Source of the DNA: an uncultured Verrucomicrobiota bacterium
GTDB taxonomy: Bacteria; Verrucomicrobiota; Verrucomicrobiia; Opitutales; Opitutaceae
Reading direction: 5' to 3'
DNA: 64,000 nt
NCBI GenBank assembly: GCA_903898675.1
Contig: CAIUGM010000022.1
Location: forward strand, 62,001-126,000
Every line of letters starts with the position of its first letter. Position 1 is the first letter of the stretch. This document shows positions 1-8,176 of the stretch, in pieces. The position numbers and the translations under genes are program-made. The notes below the pieces were generated by a model. It saw only the letters and a program-made list of their open reading frames with translations. It was not told the DNA's origin and ran no database searches.

Positions 1-508
1 GCGGCTCGTTGACGATGAAGCCGCGGTAACCCAGCCGCTCCACGGCCTGGAAAAGCGCCCCGTTCTCCTCGCTGACCGTGATGATGCGGTAGCGCGCCCC
101 CGGCCGGCCGAGCGGCTCGCCGGTCAGGCCGTGCCGGGCCATGAAGTCCGCCAGGTACTCCGGCCGCACAGCCAGCGCGACGGGCGCGGCGGACGGCTCC
201 GCCTTCAGGCTCACGATCACCCGCGGCAGCATCGCGTGCGGATGCGCCAGCACCGTGTGGTGCACCGGCGCATCGCTGGCCTCGGGCAGGAACCCGGCGG
301 CACGAAACGCCGGCTCATGATCCGCCGACACGACAAAATGGTCGGTCCACTCGAAAAACTCCGTGCCCGTCTCGTCGTGCATCCGCTGCGCCAGCCGGGC
401 CGCCGTGCTATTCCGGGCGAGGAAGGCGTTGATGTGTTGGGACAGCAGCGCCTCCGCCTCGTAGGCAAGCGGCCAGTTGAAATTCGCCGGGGCATTCAAA
501 GCAGTCAT
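1..508 (-). CDS. Unrecognised protein, 3' end cut by window edge
   Basis: An open frame runs from an ATG at 508 to the window edge with no stop, giving at least 169 residues that begin MTALNAPANFNW. It reads as a soluble mixed alpha/beta protein with no signal peptide, membrane segment or motif that I can name. A run near residue 50 (EFFEWTDHF) and a later GRPGARYRIITV segment look like ordinary conserved protein. Codon use is GC-rich at third positions, like the neighbours, which supports it being real. It is divergent from the FAD oxidase at 3651, and the mobile element at 568-3473 lies between them. No clear ribosome binding site precedes the ATG. Function unknown. Confidence 0.7.
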   Translation of the reverse strand, partial: MTALNAPANFNWPLAYEAEALLSQHINAFLARNSTAARLAQRMHDETGTEFFEWTDHFVVSADHEPAFRAAGFLPEASDAPVHHTVLAHPHAMLPRVIVSLKAEPSAAPVALAVRPEYLADFMARHGLTGEPLGRPGARYRIITVSEENGALFQAVERLGYRGFIVNEP

Positions 509-560
509 GAGCGTGGGTGGGTTGAAACAGGGCCGGCCGGGATGCGCCCCGGGCGGTGAT

Positions 561-567
561 ATATTTA
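561..567. repeat. Left copy of target-site direct repeat
   Basis: The 7 bases ATATTTA directly outside the left inverted repeat are repeated at 3475-3481, outside the right one. Extending to 8 bases gives one mismatch (TATATTTA against CATATTTA). IS1595-family elements are known to make 8-bp AT-rich duplications, so this fits a target-site duplication. Confidence 0.65.
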
Positions 568-591
568 ACTGGGTATCCATTTGACTCAAGT
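568..591 (+). repeat. Left terminal inverted repeat of the IS1595-type element
   Basis: The 24 bases starting ACTGGGTATCCA and ending GACTCAAGT match the reverse complement of 3450-3473 with 2 mismatches. They mark the end of the element distal to the transposase, next to the 3' end of the toxin-kinase gene. Confidence 0.85.
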
Positions 592-788
592 AACCCAACT
601 CCCAGAAATTCACGATTAGCCCAGCTAATCGCCGCTCCGATCGTGCGGCTCGGGATACAGGCTCAAGAATTTCGGAATCCGATCTGATAAAAGAGATATC
701 CCCTTAATCGGATTACGCGAGTAAAAGATAAACTGCCTTCGCAGTGGGCCGCCGCTTTAGCCGCCGCGCGCGAGAAGGTTTTCGCGTC

Positions 789-2291
789 TTATGGCCGAGG
801 CTTAATCCCACCCGGGTTTTGGTGCGGCGGCGTCGTGTCTTTTTTTGCCCGCTCAACCGAATTTGCGCGAGTGAGTGGATTCAAGGTCGAATCAGCCTCA
901 ACCTGCTGAGCCAAGCGAGCAACCTTCGTCGCGTTTCGCGCAGCCTCTTGGCGCATGTCTTGGGACACGCGTTGGTCATTCGACACCGCCTCCCAAAATT
1001 CGCTGGCAGCCGAAGCTGCGCCCGACCAGTCGACATTAGTGTCGGCGTCGGGAGTGGGCGGAGTAAAAGTGCGGGGAACGACCTCTCCCTGCTGATTGGG
1101 GCGATAAAGCATGGGCAGCATGTCGTATATCGGAGCAAAACGGAAATGGCTCGCCGGTTCCCAGATCAACGCCGCATTGGCTGCGTGCATATCTTCGTTT
1201 CCGATCAATCCGCCGAAGCACTGGGCCCAACGGATCGCTTGGGCATCGCCGGCCTGGAGTAGCCCCCGCTTTTCCAACCGCGTCGCTGCCTGCGACCAGT
1301 TGTCCGCGCTGCGTTCCGAAGTGGCGTAGGTTGCCACGCCGAGGCCAACAACGCCAACTCGACCGAGGGTAGGTGTGCGATCGAAGCGTTCGCTCTCCAG
1401 GAAGCAGCGACCGTGGCCAAAAAACACCTCGTTAGTAGCAGCCTTTCCTCCCCTGCGATTGATCGTAGTGGCAGCCAGGTGCTCGCAAACCAGCAGGTCG
1501 GCCCAGCGCTGGCCCGCGGGGGTGTTCACTGGGGGCGAGAACTTGATGATAAGGCTTCGATGGCTGCCGGCCACCCCGCCGTCCACAGCAGCCAGGAATT
1601 TGGGTTGTTCACCGTCGGCAGAGGATCCGATAATCTCGCCTTCGTGAGCGCTTGTCATCATGTCGGGATATCGAGCACGGGCTTGATCCAGAGATAGGGA
1701 ACGCCCGGCGCGCGCGGCAGCCATCTGCTGCATCACCTCCGCTTTTGCAGTTTCCCCAACAAGCATGTTCCCGGGCAAGTCCGTGCCGGTCGTTATGCAA
1801 TACTCAAGCAGGTCGTCATCAGCCCAATCTCGCACGTCCTTGGGCGTGTTGGAACGCTCAGAGAATCTGCGTGCAATGGAACGTCCAAGGTAACCGCCAG
1901 GACGGGCAGCCGTGAGGAAAAACGGCAACCCGGGGGAGATGCTCTCACTGACACAAGGCGGCAATGGTTCGCCCTTCAAGCCACTTGCCGGGAGGAAACG
2001 ATATGCGCCATGAAGTGCGCGCAGACTGCCGAGTTCGCGCACTTGTGAATCCTGCCCAACGACAAAAATAGGCCACGCGTCACCCAGGTTTCGCACCGGG
2101 CGTCGCAAGCCGTAGCGTGTGCTTCTGGCAGCTCCAACCCGATCGATTTTGTCGCCCATTTGGCCCATTAGGCGCGACAGCGTTGGCCCGCTAATGTCCA
2201 TTACCCGCTCCAACTCCAGCCCGGTCCGCGGTCCGGCGGCCAACTCCTGCCGCAGGATGGCCAGGTTGTCAGGTTTGTGGGGAGTGCTCAT
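789..2291 (-). CDS. yjjJ: HipA-family toxin kinase, YjjJ/HipH type
   Basis: 500 residues. Residues 10-75 form a winged-helix-like DNA-binding segment, as in E. coli YjjJ (HipH), where antitoxin-like and kinase parts share one chain. The HipA kinase core follows: PGGYLGR at 131-137, the Gly-rich GEQPKF at 227-232, a putative ATP lysine at 250, ERFDR at 301-305, the catalytic loop NEDMHAAN at 365-372 (Asp367, Asn372) and the metal-binding YDMLPM at 389-394 (Asp390). All key residues are intact, so the enzyme looks active. HipA-family kinases phosphorylate translation components such as GltX; the target here is unknown. No separate hipB precedes it. It lies inside the inverted repeats of the IS1595-type element. 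The C-terminal 30 residues are polar and probably disordered. Confidence 0.88.
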   Translation of the reverse strand: MSTPHKPDNLAILRQELAAGPRTGLELERVMDISGPTLSRLMGQMGDKIDRVGAARSTRYGLRRPVRNLGDAWPIFVVGQDSQVRELGSLRALHGAYRFLPASGLKGEPLPPCVSESISPGLPFFLTAARPGGYLGRSIARRFSERSNTPKDVRDWADDDLLEYCITTGTDLPGNMLVGETAKAEVMQQMAAARAGRSLSLDQARARYPDMMTSAHEGEIIGSSADGEQPKFLAAVDGGVAGSHRSLIIKFSPPVNTPAGQRWADLLVCEHLAATTINRRGGKAATNEVFFGHGRCFLESERFDRTPTLGRVGVVGLGVATYATSERSADNWSQAATRLEKRGLLQAGDAQAIRWAQCFGGLIGNEDMHAANAALIWEPASHFRFAPIYDMLPMLYRPNQQGEVVPRTFTPPTPDADTNVDWSGAASAASEFWEAVSNDQRVSQDMRQEAARNATKVARLAQQVEADSTLNPLTRANSVERAKKDTTPPHQNPGGIKPRP

Positions 2292-2508
2292 GAAACGATA
2301 ATCGTCACTTGGGTGAAATCACAATTGTTTGATATGTAGTATATTGCAATATAATGTGCTGTGGGAGTGAAACGATACTTTGGTGACGAACGACTTCCGT
2401 CATAAAGGCTCCATCTGCCATTTAATAGCACGAACTATTGCGCGGTGCGTCATGACGCGAGCGCGTGGACGGCATAGAGTCGTCCCGAATAGCTATCCGT
2501 CTCGCTGA
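2292..2508 (-). promoter_or_regulatory. AT-rich leader of the toxin kinase with repeated operator-like words
   Basis: This 217-bp gap between the transposase end and the kinase start is AT-rich around 2320-2360. The word TGAAACGATA occurs at 2291-2300, touching the start codon, and again at 2368-2377. Each is followed by a related box: CACTTGGGTGA at 2306-2316 and TACTTTGGTGA at 2376-2386; the first contains the short dyad TCAC-TTGG-GTGA. On the minus strand TATACT around 2338-2345 is a plausible -10. The kinase has an N-terminal DNA-binding domain, so these repeats could be autoregulatory operators. That is inference. Confidence 0.45.
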
Positions 2509-3424
2509 TCAAAGGTTCAAGTCTGCCACCGGCACCGGCGGGTGAACCATCGCCTGCTGAAGCAACCGATAAAACAGAAGGCCGCGGCTCGTCGACGTGC
2601 GCCGGTTGAATCGGAATGCGAACTCATCGAGATAGAACTGCAGCAGGTGGTGGCCGACCGCGCCATGGTGCGTGCCGAGTAGCCAGCGCTTGAGCAGAGA
2701 CGCGACAAGGTCGACGTGTGGCAGCAGGTTCTCGCCGACCGACTGGTCGTGCCGGGATACCGTGTGATGGAATCGGCGCTTAGGCAGGCCAGCGTAACCC
2801 GACCAGCCGTCCGTCACGATGTCACTACCTGACTCCGCCAACCCCTCGACGGCATCCAGAAGGGTCGGACCAGTGGCATCGGGGATTAACTGCAGTCTGA
2901 TGCGACCCATGCGCCGGCCGCGGATCTCGGCCGCAACCATGACCAGGACCTTGCCTGGCGCGCCGCGGCCACGCTTACCGCCAGACTTCACGCCACCGAT
3001 GAACGTCTCATCAACCTCGACCTCGCCGTTCAGAAGGCTACGGCCGGGCAGGACCATGGCGCGCCTCATCCGGTGCAGCCATTCCCAAGCGGTGTGGTAG
3101 CTACCAAAGCCCATCGCGCGTTGGAGCCCCCAAGGCGCTCAATCCGTGTTTCTGTTCGAAGATGTGCCAGGCCACCTCAAGCCAGTTCTTGAGGGGATAC
3201 CGCGTGCGGTGCAAAAGAGTGCCTTCGGTGACACTTTGCTGCCAGCCGCACGCTCTGCAGTGGAAGAGATGCCTGGCGGTGAGATACGCCTTTTCCCCGC
3301 CACACTTAACGCACTTGAGTCCCTTTGGCCACCGGATCATCGCAATATAGCGAACGCAGCTCTCTTCGGTCTCGAACATTGCATCGAACTCTCTCCGATT
3401 AGCGGGATAGAGTGGCGCGGACAC
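2509..3424 (-). pseudogene. IS1595-family ISXO2-like transposase, split by a +1 frameshift
   Basis: Two overlapping minus-strand frames make one transposase. The first (3424 to 3101) carries an N-terminal zinc ribbon with Cys38, Cys41, Cys56 and Cys59 and ends early after SALGAPTRDGLW. The second (3114 to 2509, 201 residues) carries the DDE-type domain: VDETFIGG (Asp35), TDGWSGY (Asp102) and YLDEFAFRFNRR near the end. The frames join smoothly if one base is dropped from the C5 run at 3127-3131, restoring SALGLQRAMGFGS, as expected for the family. The third catalytic residue is uncertain: the usual segment before LLKRW here reads HVDLVAS. This could be a disabled gene, a frameshift-expressed gene or a sequencing error in the homopolymer. 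Confidence 0.8.
3127..3131 (-). other. Homopolymer where the transposase frame breaks
   Basis: Five C on the plus strand (five G in the transposase mRNA). With four, the zinc-ribbon frame continues directly into the DDE-domain frame; with five, translation stops 8 codons later. Confidence 0.7.
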
Positions 3425-3449
3425 CGCCCAGCATTACCGATTTTAATCC

Positions 3450-3473
3450 ACTTGAGTCAACTGCATACCCAGT
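3450..3473 (-). repeat. Right terminal inverted repeat of the IS1595-type element
   Basis: Reverse complement starts ACTGGGTATGCA and ends GACTCAAGT, pairing with 568-591 with 2 mismatches. It lies 26 bp upstream of the transposase start codon and so probably contains part of the transposase promoter. Confidence 0.85.
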
Positions 3474-3474
3474 C

Positions 3475-3481
3475 ATATTTA
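3475..3481. repeat. Right copy of target-site direct repeat
   Basis: ATATTTA, identical to 561-567. The two copies flank the inverted repeats in direct orientation, as expected after transposition. Confidence 0.65.
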
Positions 3482-3650
3482 TGACATAAGCCCGCGGCCC
3501 GCTCCTGTCCAAGCCTGTTCTCATCACCCGAAAGGATGAATCCCGATTTGCGGCCCGAATATTCCGCAGTAGCCGGGCTAAACCGTGCCGGCCGCCCATC
3601 CGCAGGCTCGCCAAAACCCGGTCGCTTCCTAACTTCGCCTTCCCGACCCA

Positions 3651-6600
3651 ATGAGCGCCGCCCCCTCGCCGACCGACCTCGCGCAACTCGCCGCCCGCCT
3701 CACGGGCGAACTGCGGTTCGACGCGACCTCGCGCACCCTCTACGCCACCGACGCGTCCGAGTACCAGGAGACGCCCGTGGCGGTCGCGCTGCCGCAGACC
3801 GAGGCGGATGTGCGCGAACTCATCCGGTTCGCCCACCGCCACCGCACCGGCCTGATCCCGCGCACCGCGGGCACCTCCCTCGCCGGCCAGGTCGTCGGGT
3901 CCGGGCTGGTCGTCGACGTCGGCCGCCACCTCAACCGGATCATCGCCCTCGACCCGGTCCGCCGCCGCGCCCGGGTGCAGCCCGGGGTCGTCCGCAACGA
4001 GCTCAACCTCGCGCTCAAGCCGCACGGGCTGTTCTTCACGCCCGAGACATCCACCGCCAACCGCGCGATGATCGGCGGCATGGTCGGCAACAATTCCTGC
4101 GGCGCCAATTCCATCGTCTACGGCTCGACCCGCGAGCACCTGGTTTCCACCCGCGGTTTCCTCAGCGACGGCACCGAGGCCACGTTCGGGCCGCTCACCG
4201 CCGCGGAGTTCGCCGCCAAGTGCGCCGGACCCGACACGCTGGAGACCAAAATCTACCGCACGGTGCGCGACCTGCTCGGCGACGCCGGCAACCGCCGGCT
4301 GATCCGCGACCACTACCCGAAGCCCTCGGTCACGCGCCGGAACACCGGCTACGCGCTCGACCGGCTGATGGCGTGCGCGGTGTTCGACCCCGCGGCGCCG
4401 CAGCCGTTCAACCTCTGCCAGCTCCTCGCCGGCTCCGAGGGCACGCTGTTCTTCGGCGTCGAGTTCGAGCTCAACTGCGAACCCCTGCCCCCGCCCGGCG
4501 CGCTGCTGTGCGCGCACTTCGCCACGATCCAGGACTCGCTGCACGCCACGCTCATCGCGATGCGCCACCGGCCGTTCGGCTGCGAGCTGATCGACCGCCA
4601 CATCCTCGAGTGCACCAAGTCCAACCTCGAGCAGGCGAAGAACCGCTTCTTCGTCCAGGGCGATCCCGGCGCCGTGCTGGTGATCGAGGTCCGGCGCGAG
4701 ACCCGCGCGCAGACCGAGGCGGTCCTGCGGACCATCGAGGAAGAGCTCCGCGCCGCCGGGCTCGGCTACGCCTACCCCGTGCTCTGGGGCGACGACGCCA
4801 ACAAGGTCTGGGACCTGCGCCGCGCCGGCCAGGGGTTGATGATGAACGTGCCCGGCGACGCCAAGCCGCGCGAGGTGGTCGAGGACACGGCCGTCGCCGT
4901 CGAGGATCTGCCCGCCTACATCGCCGAGTTCGATGCGCTCATGCGCCACAAATACGGCATCAGCTCCGTCTACTACGCGCACGCCGGCGCCGGCGAACTG
5001 CACACGCGCCCGCTGTTCGACCTCAAGACCCACGAGGGCATGCGCTTCTTCCGCGGGATCGCGACCGACGTCGCCGCGCTGGTGAAGAAATACCGCGGCT
5101 CGCTCTCCGGCGAGCACGGCGACGGCCGCCTGCGCGGCGAGTTCATCAAGTTCATGGTCGGCGACGAGTGCTACGCGATGATGCGCCGGGTAAAGGAGAC
5201 GTTTGATCCGCACGGCGTGTTCAACCCCGGCAAGATCATCGACACGCCGCCGATGGACACCTCGCTGCGCCACGGGCCGGACCACTCGACGCCCGAGCAC
5301 AAGACGATCTTCAACTTCAGCGCCACCCAGGGCGTCCTCCGCGCCGCCGAGAAATGCAACGGCGTCGGCGAGTGCCGCAAGTCGCACCTGATGGGCGGCA
5401 CCATGTGCCCGAGCTTCATGGCGACCCGCAACGAGCAGGACACGACGCGGGCCCGCGCCAACATGCTGCGCCACGTGCTGACGGATTCGCGCGAGGGCCT
5501 GAACGCGTGGGACAGCGAACAGGTCAGGGACGTGATGGACCTCTGCCTCTCGTGCAAAGGCTGCAAGTCCGAGTGCCCCTCCAACGTCGACGTCGCCCGG
5601 CTCAAGGCCGAGTGGCAGCAGCACTACCACGACGCCAACGGCGTGCCGCTCCGCTCGCGCCTCGTCGCCGGCTTCACCTCGTCCATGCGCCTGGCCTCGC
5701 TCGCACCGGCGCTCTACAACTGGGCCGTCACCGCGCCCGACGTCTCGCGCTGGATCAAGCAGTTCGCCGGCTTCGCGGTGAAGCGCAGCCTGCCGACGCT
5801 GCACCGCACCACGCTCGCGGCGTGGCATGCCAAATATGCGAATCAATCCGGCCTCGGTGGCTTGCCTGGTAGGTCCGGCGCTCGTCGCCGCGCCGAATCC
5901 GCGGTACCGAAAGGCGCGCCGACAAGCGGCGGCCCTACACCGGACCCGCAAGCCAACCCCTTCCCGAACGGCCGCGTCCACCTCTTCTGCGACGAGTTCA
6001 CGAATTACAATGACACGACCGTCGGCATCAAGGCGGTGCAGCTGCTCAACCGGCTCGGCTACGAGGTCGTCATCCCGCCGCAGGTCGAGAGCGGCCGGGC
6101 GCATTTCTCGAAGGGCCTTATCCGGGACGCGCAGCGCTTCGCCATCCGGAACGTCGAGCTGCTCAAGGACGTCATCACGGCGCAGGCGCCGCTCATCGGC
6201 ATCGAGCCGTCGGCCATCCTGGGTTTTCGCGACGAGTACCCCGACCTCATGCCCGACCGGCTGATCGGTGCGGCCAAAGCCCTCGCGAAGCACGCGCTGC
6301 TGATCGACGAGTTCATCGCGCGCGAAATCGACGCCGGCCGGATCAGGCGCGAGTCGTTCACCGCCCGCCCGCAGGCGATCAAGCTGCACGGGCACTGTCA
6401 CCAGAAGGCCCTGTCGTCGGTGAACCCGACGGTCAGGATGCTCGAGCTGCCCGCCGGCCACCAGGTAACGGTCATTCCCTCCGGCTGCTGCGGCATGGCC
6501 GGCTCGTTCGGGTACGAGGAGGAGCACTTCGCCATTTCGCAGCAGATCGGCGAACTCGTGCTGTTCCCCGCCGTGCGCTCGGCCCCCGGCGACACGCTCG

Positions 6601-6698
6601 TCGCGGCCCCGGGCACGAGCTGCCGCCACCAGATCAAGGACGGCACCGGCCGGATCGCGCTGCACCCGGTGGAGATTTTGCACGGGGCTTTGCTCTGA
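3651..6698 (+). CDS. FAD-linked oxidase fused to a two-cluster Fe-S (GlpC/LldE-type) domain
   Basis: 1,015 residues. The N-terminal half (about 1-530) is an FAD-binding type 4 oxidase of the D-lactate/glycolate dehydrogenase kind: PRTAGTSLAGQ, MVGNNSCGANSIVYGS and a C-terminal SGEHGDGRLRGE. A ferredoxin-like part follows with cysteines near 569-589 and a CKGCKSECP cluster near 637-645. The C-terminal heterodisulfide-reductase-like domain has HCHQKA near 917 and SGCCGMAGSFG near 943. It probably oxidises a 2-hydroxy acid and passes electrons to the membrane; the substrate cannot be read from sequence. Residues about 730-770 are an Arg/Gly/Pro-rich stretch encoded by an imperfect palindrome (5869-5938) in frame, which looks like an insertion into the linker before the C-terminal domain. 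It is divergent from the gene at 1-508. Confidence 0.85.
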   Translation: MSAAPSPTDLAQLAARLTGELRFDATSRTLYATDASEYQETPVAVALPQTEADVRELIRFAHRHRTGLIPRTAGTSLAGQVVGSGLVVDVGRHLNRIIALDPVRRRARVQPGVVRNELNLALKPHGLFFTPETSTANRAMIGGMVGNNSCGANSIVYGSTREHLVSTRGFLSDGTEATFGPLTAAEFAAKCAGPDTLETKIYRTVRDLLGDAGNRRLIRDHYPKPSVTRRNTGYALDRLMACAVFDPAAPQPFNLCQLLAGSEGTLFFGVEFELNCEPLPPPGALLCAHFATIQDSLHATLIAMRHRPFGCELIDRHILECTKSNLEQAKNRFFVQGDPGAVLVIEVRRETRAQTEAVLRTIEEELRAAGLGYAYPVLWGDDANKVWDLRRAGQGLMMNVPGDAKPREVVEDTAVAVEDLPAYIAEFDALMRHKYGISSVYYAHAGAGELHTRPLFDLKTHEGMRFFRGIATDVAALVKKYRGSLSGEHGDGRLRGEFIKFMVGDECYAMMRRVKETFDPHGVFNPGKIIDTPPMDTSLRHGPDHSTPEHKTIFNFSATQGVLRAAEKCNGVGECRKSHLMGGTMCPSFMATRNEQDTTRARANMLRHVLTDSREGLNAWDSEQVRDVMDLCLSCKGCKSECPSNVDVARLKAEWQQHYHDANGVPLRSRLVAGFTSSMRLASLAPALYNWAVTAPDVSRWIKQFAGFAVKRSLPTLHRTTLAAWHAKYANQSGLGGLPGRSGARRRAESAVPKGAPTSGGPTPDPQANPFPNGRVHLFCDEFTNYNDTTVGIKAVQLLNRLGYEVVIPPQVESGRAHFSKGLIRDAQRFAIRNVELLKDVITAQAPLIGIEPSAILGFRDEYPDLMPDRLIGAAKALAKHALLIDEFIAREIDAGRIRRESFTARPQAIKLHGHCHQKALSSVNPTVRMLELPAGHQVTVIPSGCCGMAGSFGYEEEHFAISQQIGELVLFPAVRSAPGDTLVAAPGTSCRHQIKDGTGRIALHPVEILHGALL
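5869..5938. repeat. REP-like imperfect palindrome inside a coding sequence
   Basis: A 26-base left arm (5869-5894, beginning GTAGGTCCGGCGCTCGTC) pairs with a right arm at 5913-5938 (22 of 26 positions) around an 18-base loop. It is translated in frame within the FAD/Fe-S oxidase as a low-complexity Arg/Gly/Pro segment. The GTAGGG-type end word recurs in intergenic DNA near 35034, 35135 and 45094, suggesting a dispersed family. Confidence 0.75.
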
Positions 6699-6762
6699 CC
6701 GCTCCTTCGGGACAAACAGAGAAGGATTGAGCGGTTTTTCAAACCGCCGGCATACCCATGGT

Positions 6763-6850
6763 GTCATTCTGAGCGAAGCGAGGAACCCAGTCGGCTGCGA
6801 ACGTGGCTTCGCGGACGAACGCGTGGATCCTTCGCGGGGCTCAGGATGAC
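6763..6850. repeat. Dispersed palindrome, GAGCGAAGCG family, copy 1
   Basis: Left arm 6763-6784 (GTCATTCTGAGCGAAGCGAG) and right arm 6825-6850 (GGATCCTTCGCGGGGCTCAG, then GATGAC) are imperfect reverse complements. A separate short hairpin (GCGGTTT/AAACCGC, 6731-6747) precedes it. The gap 6699-6963 between the oxidase and the histidine kinase holds little else. Copies 2 and 3 are at 17275-17381 and 46011-46091. Confidence 0.8.
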
Positions 6851-6963
6851 AAACCGGGCTGGGCAATACCCCATGAGAACGAGAACGATTGATTACCCCA
6901 TGACCCGACCATGACTTCCTTCCTATATCGCCAACCCGCCCGGGCGTGCTAAGCTGCGGGCTG

Positions 6964-8148
6964 ATGTCAAACCGTCCCAGCTCCGCGGGTCACCGCACCG
7001 GCAGCCTTTATGGCTCCTTTGCCTTCGGGAGCATCATCCTCTCCTGTTTCGCCGGCTTTTTCTTCAACCAGCACTATTACGGCTCGGAGTGGGCCGTGCT
7101 GGCCACGTTCGGGTTGGGCGCCCTTTACGCCACGCTGGGAGTCCTGGGCGGTGGCACCATCGAGTGCAAGGGCCCCACGGCCCATGCGGCCTACTACCTC
7201 ACGCAATGCGCCCTGCTGACCGCGATGGTCTGGATCAGCCCGGTGCGCGGATTCTTCGGCATCCTCGTGCTGCCGGTCATCGCCCAGGCCATCTTTGATC
7301 TGCGGCCGTGGAACGCCGTGCTGCTCGGGGTCTATCTTTTCGGCCTCACGGTTTCCGTCTGGGCCATCCCTTACGGCTGGTCCGGCCTGGTCGAGGCCCT
7401 GGTCAACTATTCGACCGCCTTCGCGTTCACCATCGTCTTCACCATCATCACCAAGCGGGCGGTCGATTCGCGCAACCGGGAGGAGAAGCTGCGCGAAGAG
7501 GTCGAGGCGGCGAACCGGCAGCTGCGCGAGTTTGCCGCGCAGGCCGGCGACCTCGCCACGACCAAGGAGCGCAACCGCGTCGCGCGGGAAATCCACGACG
7601 GCGTCGGCCACTACCTCACCGTCGTCAAGACCCAGCTCGACGCCGCCACCGCCCTGCTGCCAGCCCAGCCGGACAAGGCCCGCGAGGCCGTCGTGAAAGC
7701 CGCGCGGCTCACCGGCGAGGCGCTCGATGATGTGCGCCGCTCCGTGGGCGCCCTCCGCACCGACGCCGCGCGCCCGCCCCTGCCCCAGGCCATCAAGGAC
7801 CTCGCCGCCCACGGCGACCCGGTGCCGTCCGTCGCCGTCGAGGGCGCGCCGCGCCCGCTGTCGCCGGCGGTCGAGCACGCGCTCTTCCGCGCCGCCCAGG
7901 AGGGTCTCACCAACATCCGCAAGCATGCCCGCGCCAGCAGCGCCCTGGTCGTCATCGATTTTCGCGCCCCATCCCGGGTGCGGCTGGAATTGTCCGACAA
8001 CGGCGTCGGCACCGCCGCGGCCGGCAGCCGGCCGGCCGGCTTCGGGCTCACGGGCCTGCGCGAGCGGATCGAGCTCCTCGGCGGCCGCGTCGAGTCCGGC
8101 AACCGCGCCGCCGGCGGCTTCGCCCTCCTGATCGAGGTGCCTGCGTGA
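6964..8148 (+). CDS. Membrane sensor histidine kinase, HisKA_3 (LiaS/DesK-like)
   Basis: 394 residues from the ATG at 6964; an in-frame GTG 18 bases earlier is possible but adds only a Cys-containing hexapeptide. About six hydrophobic segments fill residues 15-170, followed by a short coiled coil, then the HisKA_3 phosphoacceptor motif AREIHDGVGHYLT (phospho-His in EIHDG) and an HATPase_c domain with DNGVG and GFGLTGLRERIELLGG. This is the arrangement of NarL-type partner kinases. The LuxR-type response regulator at 8257 follows in the same direction and is its evident partner. The membrane region has no recognisable ligand domain, so the signal may be membrane state; that is inference. Confidence 0.88.
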   Translation: MSNRPSSAGHRTGSLYGSFAFGSIILSCFAGFFFNQHYYGSEWAVLATFGLGALYATLGVLGGGTIECKGPTAHAAYYLTQCALLTAMVWISPVRGFFGILVLPVIAQAIFDLRPWNAVLLGVYLFGLTVSVWAIPYGWSGLVEALVNYSTAFAFTIVFTIITKRAVDSRNREEKLREEVEAANRQLREFAAQAGDLATTKERNRVAREIHDGVGHYLTVVKTQLDAATALLPAQPDKAREAVVKAARLTGEALDDVRRSVGALRTDAARPPLPQAIKDLAAHGDPVPSVAVEGAPRPLSPAVEHALFRAAQEGLTNIRKHARASSALVVIDFRAPSRVRLELSDNGVGTAAAGSRPAGFGLTGLRERIELLGGRVESGNRAAGGFALLIEVPA

Positions 8149-8176
8149 ACGCAATCCGCGGAAATTTCGATTTTTC

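Larger units (their letters stand above)
568..3473. mobile_element. IS1595-family (ISXO2-type) element with a HipA/YjjJ passenger gene
   Basis: A 2,906-bp unit bounded by 24-bp inverted repeats (22 of 24 matching) and flanked by 7-bp identical direct repeats. Inside, both on the minus strand, are a transposase of the ISXO2-like DDE type (2509-3424, frameshifted) and a 500-residue HipA-like kinase (789-2291). Because the terminal repeats enclose both genes, the kinase is inferred to be cargo, not a chromosomal neighbour. The element sits between two divergent genes (start codons at 508 and 3651), so its insertion probably separated their promoter region. Its non-coding parts (592-788, 2292-2508) are visibly more AT-rich than the surroundings. 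Passenger genes are known in some IS1595 subgroups; this combination I cannot place. Confidence 0.8.

Noticed and set aside
3399-6866. 1,155-codon open frame antisense to the FAD/Fe-S oxidase
   Set aside because: Composition is Arg/Gly/Val-rich low complexity typical of the antisense of GC-rich genes; the plus-strand protein has clear conserved motifs.
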